Below, one piece after another: positions 55,547 to 64,000 of a DNA stretch of 64,000 nucleotides. Under the pieces are notes generated by a model that ran no database searches, was not told the origin of the DNA, and worked only from the letters and a program-made list of their open reading frames with translations. This DNA comes from Lysobacter sp. (GTDB lineage: Bacteria; Pseudomonadota; Gammaproteobacteria; Xanthomonadales; Xanthomonadaceae). The position numbers and the translations under genes are program-made. Location of the stretch: positions 1,937,444-2,001,443 of the forward strand of contig JABFRN010000001.1 of the NCBI GenBank assembly GCA_013141175.1. Reading direction: 5' to 3'. The stretch's first letter is position 1; the number at the start of each line of letters is the position of its first letter.

Positions 55547-55883
55547 GTGGAATCCTATGTTCGAGTCGTTGACTGGACGGAATATCCAACCAGGCATTCG
55601 CGGCGGAGGGGCGAATGCCGGTGCGGAGGGTCGTGGCGATGCGTGGGTGTCTTTTGGGATTGGTATCGCAGTTCGAGCGAAATCATCAAAAAGGATGAGG
55701 TGGCTCGTGGCCCGCAAAACGAATTTTTTCTGTTCTTGCGGTGCGTTCTGTGCGAATAGGATGCAGTACGCGTCTGCTTGTCGCGTCGCATCATGCTTTT
55801 GCGGTGCAGGAGGCGTTGTATGCGTCAACGCCGCGCGCCTGCGATGCATCGCAGGGCACGTCGTGGCCGCTACCGGCGCATGA
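55547..55883. other. Gap between the S1E protease start and the patatin gene end
   Basis: No gene seen. The part next to 55546 should hold the minus-strand promoter of the protease gene, but no clear -35/-10 pair was picked out. Confidence 0.4.
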
Positions 55884-55918
55884 CAGGATGTCGAGATCGG
55901 ATGCGTCGCGACATCCTG
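55884..55918 (-). terminator. Hairpin after the patatin-barrel gene
   Basis: CAGGATGTCG (55884-55893) pairs perfectly with CGACATCCTG (55909-55918). It lies 3 bases downstream of the stop on the minus strand. Confidence 0.65.
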
Positions 55919-55921
55919 CGA

Positions 55922-58180
55922 TCAGTACGGCTGGCCCAGTCTCAGGAACACCGCTTCCTGGCCGTTTTCGGCAAGCCCCAGGCCGAAGTAGATCGGACCC
56001 AGTGGCGTATCCAGCGCGGTGTAGACGCTGCCGCCGAAGATCGTGCGCTCGAAGCTCGGCGTTTGCCCGCGTCGCCAGAGTTGCCCGGCTTCCAGCGAAC
56101 CGCCGACGAACAGCGGGTACTGCAGCAGCTGCGCCAGCGGGTAATTGAACTGCAGCGTGCCCAGCGCCGCGCCGGTGCCGCGCAGCGTGTCGATGCCGTA
56201 GCCGGACAACCGGAATGGGCCACCGAGCTGCGCCACGTCTTCGTAGGCGTTGCCGCGATGGTCCTGCGCCTGCGCGCCGAACTGCCAGCGTCCGCCCAGC
56301 GCGGTGAATGCGTACGAAGCTTTCGCGCTGCTGGTGAAGCCATCGGTATCGGCATCCATCAGCGGCAGGTAGCGCGTGTGCCGCGCCTGCACATACCAGC
56401 CCCTGCCGGGGAATTCGGCGTCGTCCTGGGTGTCGAGGGTGAATTCCGCATCGACGCCGGTACTGGTGCTGGTGCGCGGGATGCCGCTGGACAGCGGTTG
56501 CGAGCGCAGGTCGAAGTGGTTGCGACGCAGGAACGGGGTGATCGCGATTTCGCCCCAGTCGCGAAGATTCAGGCCCAGCGCAGCGCGCGCTTCCCAGCGG
56601 CTGTCGCGATAGTCGCCGGTGTCGTTGTCGTCGTCGATCAGGGTTTCGTTTTCGCCGTTCCATTCCAGCGACGGCCGCACGAACGTGTTGCGGTGCATGT
56701 CCAGCGGCTGGTTCCACTGGGCGAACGCGCGGTTGCGGTCGCCCAGTCGCGCTTCGAGCAGCAGGTCGCCGCCGAAACGGTTGAGCTCGCGTTTGCCGTA
56801 GCGCGCGCCGATCTGGTATTCGCCGTGGCCTTCGAAATCGTCCTGCAGGAAGATGCCGAACTTCAAGGTGCCGTCCTCTTCCCAGCGCCGGCTGCGCGCG
56901 ACATAGGTGAGCACGGTCTTGTCGGCCGCATCGGTGTCGACGGTGTAATAGGCGCGCGAGAATTCGCCCAGGCCGTAGAGCCGGCTCAGGTCTTCTTCGA
57001 TTTTCTTCGGATCGATCGTATCGCCCGGCTGCGTGCCGAGATACGTGCGCAGCGCCTCGTCGTCCATGGTCGAGGTGTTGACCAGTTCGACCCGGTCGAC
57101 CGGACCGATCGGTTCCAGTCGCGCCAGTCGCGCTTCGCGCCACGTGGCATAGGCCTCGGGCGACACCCGCATCGCCTGCAATCGCGGCAGCGCAGCGACG
57201 GTCGCCTGTTCGCCCAGCGCGACGCCCTGGTCCAGGCCGGCGGTGAAATCGGCCGAGCTCAGATCGCCCAGCTCGGGGATGATCAGCACATCGGCAGCGC
57301 CCAACCGTTCGCGCTGGTGTTTCGTTTCCTTCAACATCAGCGCGGTCACCATCTGGTCGGTGATGCTGAAAGGGTCGGTCAACTGTTCGCGCTTCTTCAG
57401 CGTCGCGCCGATGTCCACCGCGATGATCCGCTTCGCGCCCCAGCCCTGCGCGATCTGCACCGGCAGGTTCATCGACATGCCGCCGTCGACCAGCGAGCGC
57501 TCGTCGTAACTCACCGGCGCCAGCGCGCCCGGCACGGCCATGCTTGCGCGCACCGCGTTGACCAGGTCGCCGTGATCCATCGCCACCGCGTCGCCGGTTT
57601 CCAGATCGGTGCCGATCGCGCGGAAGGGAATCGGCAGGTCGTCGAAGCGCGGGATGTTCGCGCTCGGCAACAGGGCCGCGCGCAGCGCCACCGCGAGGCG
57701 TTGGCCTTCGAACACCGACGGCGGCACCGTCAGCTTGCCGTCGCGCAGGCCGAAGCCGCCTTTCGCCAGGAAACTGCGGTCCTCGTCCTTGCGCCGGTGG
57801 GTGAAGGTGCGGCGGTCGATGCGGTCGACGAACATCGCGTTCCAGTCCAGCGCGCGCAGACCGCTTTCGATCTCGGCCGCAGTCATGCCGCTGGCGTAGA
57901 GACTGCCGACCACCGCGCCCATGCTGGTGCCGACGATGCAGTCCACCGGGATGCGCTCGCGCTCCAGCACCCGGATCACGCCGATGTGCGCCATGCCGCG
58001 CGCGCCGCCGCCGCTGAGCACCAGGCAGGTGCCGAAACCCGACGTCCGGGCCAGCCCTGGGCCGGACGCTTGCGGGAGATTCTTCAGGCCCGAGGGGTTC
58101 AGATCGTCGGTTTGCGCCTGCGCTGCGCCGGTAGCAACAAGCAGCAGTGCGAGGGCGACGACAAAGACATGGATCCGCAT
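55922..58180 (-). CDS. Patatin-like phospholipase with POTRA and beta-barrel (type Vd, PlpD-like)
   Basis: 752 residues. A Sec signal ends AQAQ. The patatin domain (about 45-330) has the oxyanion GGGARG (57-62), nucleophile Ser86 in GTSMG and Asp232 in DGG. A POTRA-like segment (about 335-420, VDRVELVNTSTMDDE) precedes an Omp85-type barrel that ends in a C-terminal aromatic (QPY). In PlpD-type proteins the barrel presents or releases the lipase at the cell surface. The ATG at 58180 starts the signal peptide. The gene points away from glnA. Confidence 0.9.
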   Translation of the reverse strand: MRIHVFVVALALLLVATGAAQAQTDDLNPSGLKNLPQASGPGLARTSGFGTCLVLSGGGARGMAHIGVIRVLERERIPVDCIVGTSMGAVVGSLYASGMTAAEIESGLRALDWNAMFVDRIDRRTFTHRRKDEDRSFLAKGGFGLRDGKLTVPPSVFEGQRLAVALRAALLPSANIPRFDDLPIPFRAIGTDLETGDAVAMDHGDLVNAVRASMAVPGALAPVSYDERSLVDGGMSMNLPVQIAQGWGAKRIIAVDIGATLKKREQLTDPFSITDQMVTALMLKETKHQRERLGAADVLIIPELGDLSSADFTAGLDQGVALGEQATVAALPRLQAMRVSPEAYATWREARLARLEPIGPVDRVELVNTSTMDDEALRTYLGTQPGDTIDPKKIEEDLSRLYGLGEFSRAYYTVDTDAADKTVLTYVARSRRWEEDGTLKFGIFLQDDFEGHGEYQIGARYGKRELNRFGGDLLLEARLGDRNRAFAQWNQPLDMHRNTFVRPSLEWNGENETLIDDDNDTGDYRDSRWEARAALGLNLRDWGEIAITPFLRRNHFDLRSQPLSSGIPRTSTSTGVDAEFTLDTQDDAEFPGRGWYVQARHTRYLPLMDADTDGFTSSAKASYAFTALGGRWQFGAQAQDHRGNAYEDVAQLGGPFRLSGYGIDTLRGTGAALGTLQFNYPLAQLLQYPLFVGGSLEAGQLWRRGQTPSFERTIFGGSVYTALDTPLGPIYFGLGLAENGQEAVFLRLGQPY

Positions 58181-58229
58181 ACCGAGAGTCCTGGAGAGTT
58201 TGAGCCAAAAGAGGGATTTCGACGGCAGC

Positions 58230-58246
58230 TGCACCAATTTGGCGCA
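58230..58246 (+). promoter_or_regulatory. NtrC-type binding site upstream of glnA
   Basis: TGCACCAATTTGGCGCA matches the palindromic NtrC enhancer consensus TGCACC-N5-GGTGCA with one base different. It lies 63 bases before the sigma-54 -24 element and only 50 bases from the divergent patatin-barrel start. Confidence 0.7.
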
Positions 58247-58308
58247 AAAAACCAACGGTCGATCAACCCAGTTCCTTTCTGATCAATAGTTTATCGCGAC
58301 TTTGCCGC

Positions 58309-58324
58309 TGGCACGCACCTTGCA
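58309..58324 (+). promoter_or_regulatory. Sigma-54 (RpoN) promoter of glnA
   Basis: TGGCACGCACCTTGCA is a full match to the -24/-12 consensus TGGCAC-N5-TTGCA, 39 bases before the glnA ATG. Together with the NtrC site it indicates nitrogen-limited induction of glutamine synthetase. Confidence 0.9.
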
Positions 58325-58362
58325 ATAGCAAAGGCATCCTTCTCACCCATCGGAGCCTCCGG

Positions 58363-59772
58363 ATGTCCCTCGAGCACGTCGAAAAACTCATCAAGGACCA
58401 CAAGATCGAATTCGTGGACCTGCGCTTCACCGACATGCGCGGCGTGCAGCACCACGTCACCTTCCCGAAATCCATCGTCGAAGCGAGCCTGTTCGAAGAC
58501 GGCAAGATGTTCGACGGTTCGTCGATCAGCGGCTGGAAGGGCATCAACGAATCCGACATGGTCCTGTTGCCCGACGCGTCGACCGCGGTCATCGACCCGT
58601 TCACCGCCGATCCGACCCTCATCCTGACCTGCGACATCCTCGACCCGGCGACCATGCAGGCCTACACCCGCGACCCGCGCGGCGTGGCCAAGCGCGCCGA
58701 AGCCTACCTCAAGGCCAGCGGCATCGCCGACCAGGCGTTCTTCGGCCCGGAGCCGGAATTCTTCATTTTCGACAGCGTCCGTTTCGCCAATGAAATGGGC
58801 CACACCTTCTTCCACATCGATTCGGAAGAAGCGCACTGGAACTCCGGCCGCGAGTACGAAGGCGGCAACACCGGCTACCGGCCGATGGTGAAGGGCGGTT
58901 ACTTCCCGGTCGCGCCGCTGGATTCGCTGCACGACATCCGCGCCGAAATGTGCAAGGAACTGGAAGCCGCCGGCATCGAAGTGGAAGTGCATCACCACGA
59001 AGTCGCCAATGCCGGACAGTGCGAGATCGGCACCAAGTTCAGCACCCTGGTGCAGAAGGCCGACGAACTGTTGACGATGAAGTACATCATCAAGAACGTG
59101 GCGCATCGCAACGGCAAGACCGCGACCTTCATGCCGAAGCCCATCGTCGGCGACAACGGCAGCGGCATGCACGTGCACCAGTCGCTGGCCAAGGGCGGCG
59201 TGAACCTGTTCTCCGGCGACGGCTACGGCGGCCTGTCGCAGATGGCGCTGTGGTACATCGGCGGCATCTTCAAGCACGCGCGCGCGATCAACGCGTTCGC
59301 CAACTCCACCACCAACAGCTACAAGCGCCTGGTCCCCGGCTTCGAAGCGCCGGTGATGCTGGCTTATTCGGCGCGCAACCGTTCGGCCTCGTGCCGTATC
59401 CCGTACGTGTCCAACCCGAAGGCGCGTCGCATCGAAATCCGTTTCCCGGACCCGATGAACTCCGGTTACCTCACCTTCGCCGCGCTGATGATGGCCGGTC
59501 TGGACGGTATCAAGAACCAGATCGATCCGGGTTCGCCCAGCGACAAGGATCTGTACGACCTGCCGCCGGAAGAAGAGAAGAACATCCCCACCGTCTGCCA
59601 TTCGTTGGACCAGGCGCTGGAGGCGCTGGACAAGGATCGCGAGTTCCTCAAGGCCGGCGGCGTGTTCAACGACGACTTCATCGACGGTTACATCGCGCTG
59701 AAGATGCAGGAAGTCACCAAGTTCCGCGCGGCGACGCATCCGCTGGAATACCAGATGTATTACACGATCTGA
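58363..59772 (+). CDS. glnA: Glutamine synthetase type I
   Basis: 469 residues, normal for GSI-beta. It makes glutamine from glutamate, ammonia and ATP. Recognised features: [14 protein letters not shown]-terminal strand, [13 protein letters not shown] (ATP/metal loop), [11 protein letters not shown], the [11 protein letters not shown] metal block, and Tyr398 in DLYDLPPEE (Tyr397 of E. coli numbering), the adenylylation site. The site implies control by GlnE, which is not in the window. Transcription is probably from the sigma-54 promoter upstream; glnK and amtB lie about 0.8 kb downstream. Confidence 0.97.
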   Translation: MSLEHVEKLIKDHKIEFVDLRFTDMRGVQHHVTFPKSIVEASLFEDGKMFDGSSISGWKGINESDMVLLPDASTAVIDPFTADPTLILTCDILDPATMQAYTRDPRGVAKRAEAYLKASGIADQAFFGPEPEFFIFDSVRFANEMGHTFFHIDSEEAHWNSGREYEGGNTGYRPMVKGGYFPVAPLDSLHDIRAEMCKELEAAGIEVEVHHHEVANAGQCEIGTKFSTLVQKADELLTMKYIIKNVAHRNGKTATFMPKPIVGDNGSGMHVHQSLAKGGVNLFSGDGYGGLSQMALWYIGGIFKHARAINAFANSTTNSYKRLVPGFEAPVMLAYSARNRSASCRIPYVSNPKARRIEIRFPDPMNSGYLTFAALMMAGLDGIKNQIDPGSPSDKDLYDLPPEEEKNIPTVCHSLDQALEALDKDREFLKAGGVFNDDFIDGYIALKMQEVTKFRAATHPLEYQMYYTI

Positions 59773-59905
59773 TGTTTGCTCCCTCCCTTCCGCTGAAAGC
59801 GAAGGGGAGGGTTGGGGAGGGGTTGCGGTTGCAGATGTCGGGACAACAGCACTCCCTCCCGACCTCCCCCTGCGCTGTGCGCAAGGGGAGGAGAACACCC
59901 GGTTG
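59773..59905. repeat. CCCTCCC/GGGAGGG-rich repeat after glnA
   Basis: GCTCCCTCCCTT at the start and GGGGAGGGTTGGGGAGGGG about 30 bases on match the element at 34050, with a second, looser unit (CCCTCCCGACCTCC) following. A dispersed repeat that may form hairpins at the end of the glnA mRNA. Confidence 0.55.
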
Positions 59906-59919
59906 AGTTGGGGGAGGCG

Positions 59920-60375
59920 ATGGAGATCCGCATCGACGATCTGCGCAGCGAAGCGGTCATCGCGTTGCTGCGCGAACACAAGGCGGATCTCGCGCAGCAC
60001 TCGCCGCCGGAGAGTTGCCACGCGCTGGACCTGGACGGTCTGCGCGCACCGGAGGTCACGTTCTGGAGCGTGTGGCAGGCCGGCGAACTGGTGGGCTGCG
60101 GCGCGTTGAAGCAACTCGACGCGGCGCACGGCGAAATCAAATCGATGCGCACGGTTTCGCGGCATGTGCGCAAAGGGGTGGCGGCCAGGTTGATGCGCCA
60201 CATCCTGCAGGAAGCCAGGGGCCGGCAGTATCGGCGCCTGAGTCTGGAAACCGGTTCGATGGAAGTATTCGAACCGGCGAGGGCGCTGTACGAGCGTTTC
60301 GGCTTCGAGCCATGCGATCCGTTCGCGGATTACGTCGAAGACCCGTACAGCATGTTCATGACGATCGCGCTTTGA
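59920..60375 (+). CDS. GNAT family N-acetyltransferase
   Basis: 151 residues; GGGGGAGG precedes the ATG by 2-4 bases. The GNAT acetyl-CoA loop is SRHVRKGVAARLMRHIL, and strand 5/helix 4 are LSLETGSMEVFEPARALYER. Close to PhnO/ElaA-type small-molecule acetyltransferases; substrate unknown. It lies between glnA and glnK, but its relation to nitrogen metabolism is not shown. Confidence 0.82.
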   Translation: MEIRIDDLRSEAVIALLREHKADLAQHSPPESCHALDLDGLRAPEVTFWSVWQAGELVGCGALKQLDAAHGEIKSMRTVSRHVRKGVAARLMRHILQEARGRQYRRLSLETGSMEVFEPARALYERFGFEPCDPFADYVEDPYSMFMTIAL

Positions 60376-60476
60376 AGCGCGGCCGGCGTGCGAGCGATAT
60401 CGGCGGCTTGGGTTTTTTGCAAGACGAGGCACGGGAAACGCATACGCAGCTTCCTTCCCCACGTCGGAATGCGTAG

Positions 60477-60893
<417 letters not shown>

Positions 60894-60914
60894 CCCTTAC
60901 TCGGAGACTGTCCC

Positions 60915-62462
60915 ATGAACACTGGATTCTTTTCCGGGTTGCGAACCCGTACGTGGTTGCTTGCGCTGCTGTGCGGCGCGGCGATCTTCGGCGCAACGTT
61001 GACGGCGGCGGCGCAAACCGCACCGACGACCGAAACCGCCGCAACAACCGAAACCGCCGAAGCCACCGCTGAAGAGGCCAAGCCCGACGATGCCGCCGCG
61101 CCGGCCGCCGCTGCGGAACCCGCCGCGACCGAACCCGCCGCCGCGCCCGCGCAGGTCGCCGACAAGGGCGACACCGCATGGATCCTGGTGTGCTCGGCGC
61201 TGGTGATCTTCATGACCTTGCCGGGACTCGCGCTGTTCTACGGCGGTCTGGTGCGCAGCAAGAACGTGCTGTCGATCCTGATGCAATGCCTGGTGGTGTT
61301 CTCGCTGGTCGCGGTGCTGTGGGTGGTCTACGGCTACAGCCTCGCGTTCACCGAAAACAACGCCTTCGTCGGCGGCGGCGCGCGCTTGTTCGGCGCCGGG
61401 CTCAACGGTGCGATGGGCGCGACCTTCACCAAGGGCGTGTACCTCCCCGAACTCGCGTTCTTCGTGTTCCAGGGTGCGTTCGCCTGCATCACCTGCGCGC
61501 TGATCGTCGGTGCGTTCGCCGAACGCGTGAAGTTCGCAGGCCTGCTGCTGTTCACGGTGATCTGGTTCACCTTCGCCTATGCGCCGATGGCGCACATGGT
61601 GTGGTTCTTCCCGGGCCCGGATGCGTTCACCGGCACCGATGCGGTCGAAGGCGTGCTCGCGAAGTCCGGCATGCTGTGGGCCAAGGGTGCCCTGGATTTC
61701 GCCGGCGGCACGGTGGTGCACATCAACGCCGCCATCGCCGGCCTGGTCGGCGCGTACGTGATCGGTCCGCGTCTGGGCTATCGCCGCGAAGCGATCCGTC
61801 CGCACAACCTCACCCAGACCATGGTCGGTGCATCGATCCTGTGGTTCGGCTGGTTCGGCTTCAACGCCGGTTCGGCGCTGGAAGCCAACGGCGTCGCTGC
61901 GCTGGCGTTCGTCAACACCTTCCTCGCCACCGCCGCTGCAGTGCTGGTGTGGAGCGCGGTGGAATGGATCGCGCGCGGCAAACCGTCGATGCTCGGCGGC
62001 GCTTCGGGCGCGGTCGCGGGTCTGGTCGCGATCACCCCGGCCTGCGGCTACGTCGGCCTGATGGGCGCGCTCGCCATCGGCGCCATCGCCGGCATCGTTT
62101 GCTTCTGGGGCGTGACCGGGCTGAAGAAGCTGCTGCGCGCCGACGATTCGCTCGATGTGTTCGGCGTGCACGGCGTCGGCGGCATCACCGGTGCGCTGCT
62201 CACCGGCGTGTTCGCGGCGCCGTCGCTCGGCGGCGCGGGCATCTGGGACTACGTGACCGAAACCGCACTGGCCGACTACAGCATCGCCTCGCAGGTCTGG
62301 ATCCAGCTGCAGGGCGTGCTGGTGACGGTCGCGCTGTCGGGCGTGGTCTCGCTGGTCGCGTTCACGCTGGTGAAATACACCATCGGCCTGCGCGTGACCG
62401 AAGAAGCCGAGCGCGAAGGCCTGGATATCGCCTCGCACGGCGAAGCGGCTTACGAGCACTGA
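60915..62462 (+). CDS. amtB: Ammonium transporter AmtB
   Basis: 515 residues. A Sec signal and a long Ala/Pro/Glu-rich periplasmic leader (residues about 35-90, e.g. AEATAEEAKPDDAAAPAA) precede 11 membrane segments. AmtB landmarks: ALFYGGLVRSKNVLS, the channel histidines in HINAAIAG and VFGVHGVGG, and the LGGASGAVAGLVAITPACG segment. It conducts ammonium into the cell as a trimer. The end of its transcript has a strong hairpin at 62508. Made with glnK, as in most bacteria. Confidence 0.96.
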   Translation: MNTGFFSGLRTRTWLLALLCGAAIFGATLTAAAQTAPTTETAATTETAEATAEEAKPDDAAAPAAAAEPAATEPAAAPAQVADKGDTAWILVCSALVIFMTLPGLALFYGGLVRSKNVLSILMQCLVVFSLVAVLWVVYGYSLAFTENNAFVGGGARLFGAGLNGAMGATFTKGVYLPELAFFVFQGAFACITCALIVGAFAERVKFAGLLLFTVIWFTFAYAPMAHMVWFFPGPDAFTGTDAVEGVLAKSGMLWAKGALDFAGGTVVHINAAIAGLVGAYVIGPRLGYRREAIRPHNLTQTMVGASILWFGWFGFNAGSALEANGVAALAFVNTFLATAAAVLVWSAVEWIARGKPSMLGGASGAVAGLVAITPACGYVGLMGALAIGAIAGIVCFWGVTGLKKLLRADDSLDVFGVHGVGGITGALLTGVFAAPSLGGAGIWDYVTETALADYSIASQVWIQLQGVLVTVALSGVVSLVAFTLVKYTIGLRVTEEAEREGLDIASHGEAAYEH

Positions 62463-62507
62463 GCATCGTCGCTGCCCCGATTCGCAGCAGGTGTTTTCGC
62501 GACAACC

Positions 62508-62534
62508 GACGGCGCCGGAGTTTCCGGCGCCGTC
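62508..62534 (+). terminator. Terminator after amtB
   Basis: GACGGCGCCGGA (62508-62519), loop GTT, TCCGGCGCCGTC (62523-62534), then TTGCGTT. Perfect 12-base stem between the convergent amtB and 62553 genes, so it may serve both. Confidence 0.85.
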
Positions 62535-62552
62535 TTGCGTTCCGGCGGCTGT

Positions 62553-63011
62553 TCAGAGACTGCAGTTGGTCATCAAGCCGCCCCCGGGGCGGTTGTTGCA
62601 GGTGACGTAGTACTGCGTGTTGGCCGGACCGAAACCCATCCGCTGCTCGATCAGTTGGCCGTTGAGGTAAAGATAGGTCGCACCCCACGGATCGGCCTCG
62701 CGCCAGTAGTCGATGATCGCCTGTGCGTTCTGGAACGGGCCTTCCGCCGGGCAGTTCAGCTTGATGAGTGCGTCCTGCGGGCAGACGAAGTACTGGCCCA
62801 TGGCGGCCGGACCGAAGCCGTAACGCTGGAATACCAGCGTGCCGTCGACGTAAGCGTAGCCGGCACCCGCAGGATCGAACTGCTGCCAGGCCTGGACCAG
62901 GCCGTGCACGTTCTGGAACGGACCCTGTGGAATCTGCTGGGCTTCGGCACGGCCGCCGAACAGCAGCGCGCCGAGCAGGAGCAGGGTGGGGAATACGATG
63001 TTTCGGATCAT
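62553..63011 (-). CDS. Secreted protein made of two homologous repeats
   Basis: 152 residues with a Sec signal (cleavage near RAEAQ). The mature part is an internal duplication: GPFQNVHGLVQAWQQFDP and GPFQNAQAIIDYWREADP open the repeats, and GFGPA-x-x-x-Y-x-V-x-C ends them. A short Gly/Cys tail follows. Each repeat of about 50 residues has a W-x-x-x-D-P core. No family recognised; likely periplasmic or extracellular, possibly binding a ligand with each repeat. Confidence 0.75.
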   Translation of the reverse strand: MIRNIVFPTLLLLGALLFGGRAEAQQIPQGPFQNVHGLVQAWQQFDPAGAGYAYVDGTLVFQRYGFGPAAMGQYFVCPQDALIKLNCPAEGPFQNAQAIIDYWREADPWGATYLYLNGQLIEQRMGFGPANTQYYVTCNNRPGGGLMTNCSL

Positions 63012-63269
63012 GGAAAAACTCCTGGATGCGAGGGAACGGTGCCCATGGGCACCGGGGGATCCGTGCGTGGATCCAGTTGCTCAAGCGAAATGGGCCGTGC
63101 GGGAGGATCACGCCGGAGGCATCCGCAGTGCCGCCGCTGGCCTATGATCGAACCCGGCCGATGTGCCGGCCGACGTACCGGTCAATACGGCAGAGGACTC
63201 CGGGCAGATGGAACGACACCGCCACGCTTCGCGCGCCTGCGCACGCCAACGATTTCTCCGGCGCCGGGC

Positions 63270-64000
63270 ATGAGCGCCAGCGTGCACGACGGTCTGCCCG
63301 ATCTCCCGTTCGCGGCCGATGTCGATGCCATCGGCGATGAGCCGATGCGCTACCTGGACCGATGGCGCCGTTCGCTGGGCGATCTGTACGCATTGCCGGT
63401 CGACGGCCCGCTGCTGTCGCGATCGTCCGACTGCCGGGGCGTGGTCGCTGTTTTCGGCGAAGCCCATCAGCGCGCGGTGCTCGCCGATATCGAGCGTTTC
63501 GTGCTGCCGGTGTCCGCAGCCGTGCGCCTGGGCCTGCCGCCGACGCTGCAGAATCTCAATGCAAGCCTGCACGGCATGCGCGGCAGCGAGCACGAGCGCC
63601 AGAAGCAATCGCTGGCGCGCGTGCTCTCTTCCGCCGATGCGGCGGCCGTGCGCGACGCCGCGGACTCCGCGGTCGCCGAGACCTGCGCGCGCATGCGGAC
63701 GCAGCGCAAGGGGGGCTTGCTGGCGGAAATGCGCGACCTGGTCCTGCGGGCGTCGTCGCGCCTCATGTTCGGAGACTGCGCCACCTGCATGCTGTCGCCA
63801 GCGCTGCTGATGACCTATTTCCAACTGCGGCGCGAAGCCACCGCGCCCTGGCATTCGATGGATGATGCCAGTCGCGATCTGCTGATCCGGATGGGTGGCG
63901 ACGTCGACGCGGGGTTGCGCGACTACCGCCGCGCCGCGCGGGAGGAGGCTTCGCATCCCGAACGTTTCGGGGCGCTGGCGGCGCTGGCGACGGCGCCCGA
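63270..64000 (+). CDS. Cytochrome P450-like protein, N-terminal part (3' end outside window)
   Basis: About 243 residues are visible from ATG 63270 and the frame runs off the window. The N terminus follows the P450 layout: LGDLYALPVDGPLL resembles the beta-1 region and VVAVFGEAHQRAVLADIERF the F-G-P-E-H-x-R-x-x-L block. Then LHGMRGSEHERQKQSLARVL matches the C-helix motif G-x-x-H-x-x-x-[R/K]. The heme-binding Cys would lie downstream, so the assignment is provisional. Divergent from the duplicated-repeat gene. Confidence 0.6.
   Translation, partial: MSASVHDGLPDLPFAADVDAIGDEPMRYLDRWRRSLGDLYALPVDGPLLSRSSDCRGVVAVFGEAHQRAVLADIERFVLPVSAAVRLGLPPTLQNLNASLHGMRGSEHERQKQSLARVLSSADAAAVRDAADSAVAETCARMRTQRKGGLLAEMRDLVLRASSRLMFGDCATCMLSPALLMTYFQLRREATAPWHSMDDASRDLLIRMGGDVDAGLRDYRRAAREEASHPERFGALAALATAP

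Overview
The window reads as chromosome of a high-GC gammaproteobacterium of the Xanthomonadaceae/Lysobacteraceae, most likely Lysobacter-like. Grounds: strongly GC-biased third positions, an alpha-lytic-type (S1E) secreted protease and a subtilisin that both carry lectin tails, a PlpD-type patatin/barrel protein, a membrane LuxR plus DUF4199 pair, and a glnA-glnK-amtB nitrogen block with a near-perfect sigma-54 promoter. The genus is inferred from gene content only. No rRNA, tRNA, IS element, prophage or CRISPR array was recognised.

Layout. (1) 1-19.5 kb is a surface-protein locus. It starts inside a giant repeat protein (909-bp and 606-bp near-identical tandem repeats, then DUF11-like and OmpA-like domains). 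A dedicated beta-barrel outer-membrane protein follows, then three secreted proteins that end in a DUF11 domain and the same terminal residues (C-T-V-Q). One of these is frameshifted, and two decayed DUF11 tails lie in the gaps. (2) 19.7-24.8 kb: a GAF/degenerate GGDEF/EAL regulator, gamma-glutamyltransferase, a tiny Cys-rich secreted protein and an AEC transporter. (3) 25-32 kb: tandem secreted hydrolases, a stray ricin-lectin remnant, a 2OG-Fe(II) oxygenase, LuxR and DUF4199 genes, and a subtilisin with a bulb-lectin tail. (4) 32-35 kb: a degenerate type II dehydroquinase homologue, a small ORF, an ODP-type metallo-beta-lactamase protein behind an FNR-like box, a repeat-rich gap, and an AT-rich foreign-looking membrane gene. 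(5) 35-43.3 kb: AAA ATPase, ParA-like ATPase, class D beta-lactamase-like protein, a large helical protein, and the coupled sixA/yceI/phospholipase D genes. (6) 43.6-50.2 kb: twin small Gly/Tyr-rich proteins, thioesterase, acyltransferase, YheT-like hydrolase, TPR-sulfotransferase-like protein, DUF1801 and PEBP genes. (7) 50.3-58.2 kb, minus strand: two META lipoproteins, BenE transporter, UppP, S1E protease and patatin-barrel protein. (8) 58.2-62.5 kb: glnA with upstream NtrC-like and sigma-54 sites, a GNAT gene, glnK and amtB. (9) The end holds a secreted duplicated-repeat protein and the start of a cytochrome P450-like gene cut by the window edge.

The clearest functional unit is nitrogen assimilation: glutamine synthetase, its P-II regulator and the ammonium channel, with NtrC/RpoN-type control visible upstream of glnA. 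The most interesting unexplained units are the surface locus with its shared C-terminal module, the twin small proteins at 43.7-44.1 kb, the pseudo-dehydroquinase at 32.1 kb and the putative oxygen-linked ODP protein at 32.9 kb. Coordinates and starts were worked out by hand; functional calls rest on motif recognition, not on database searches.
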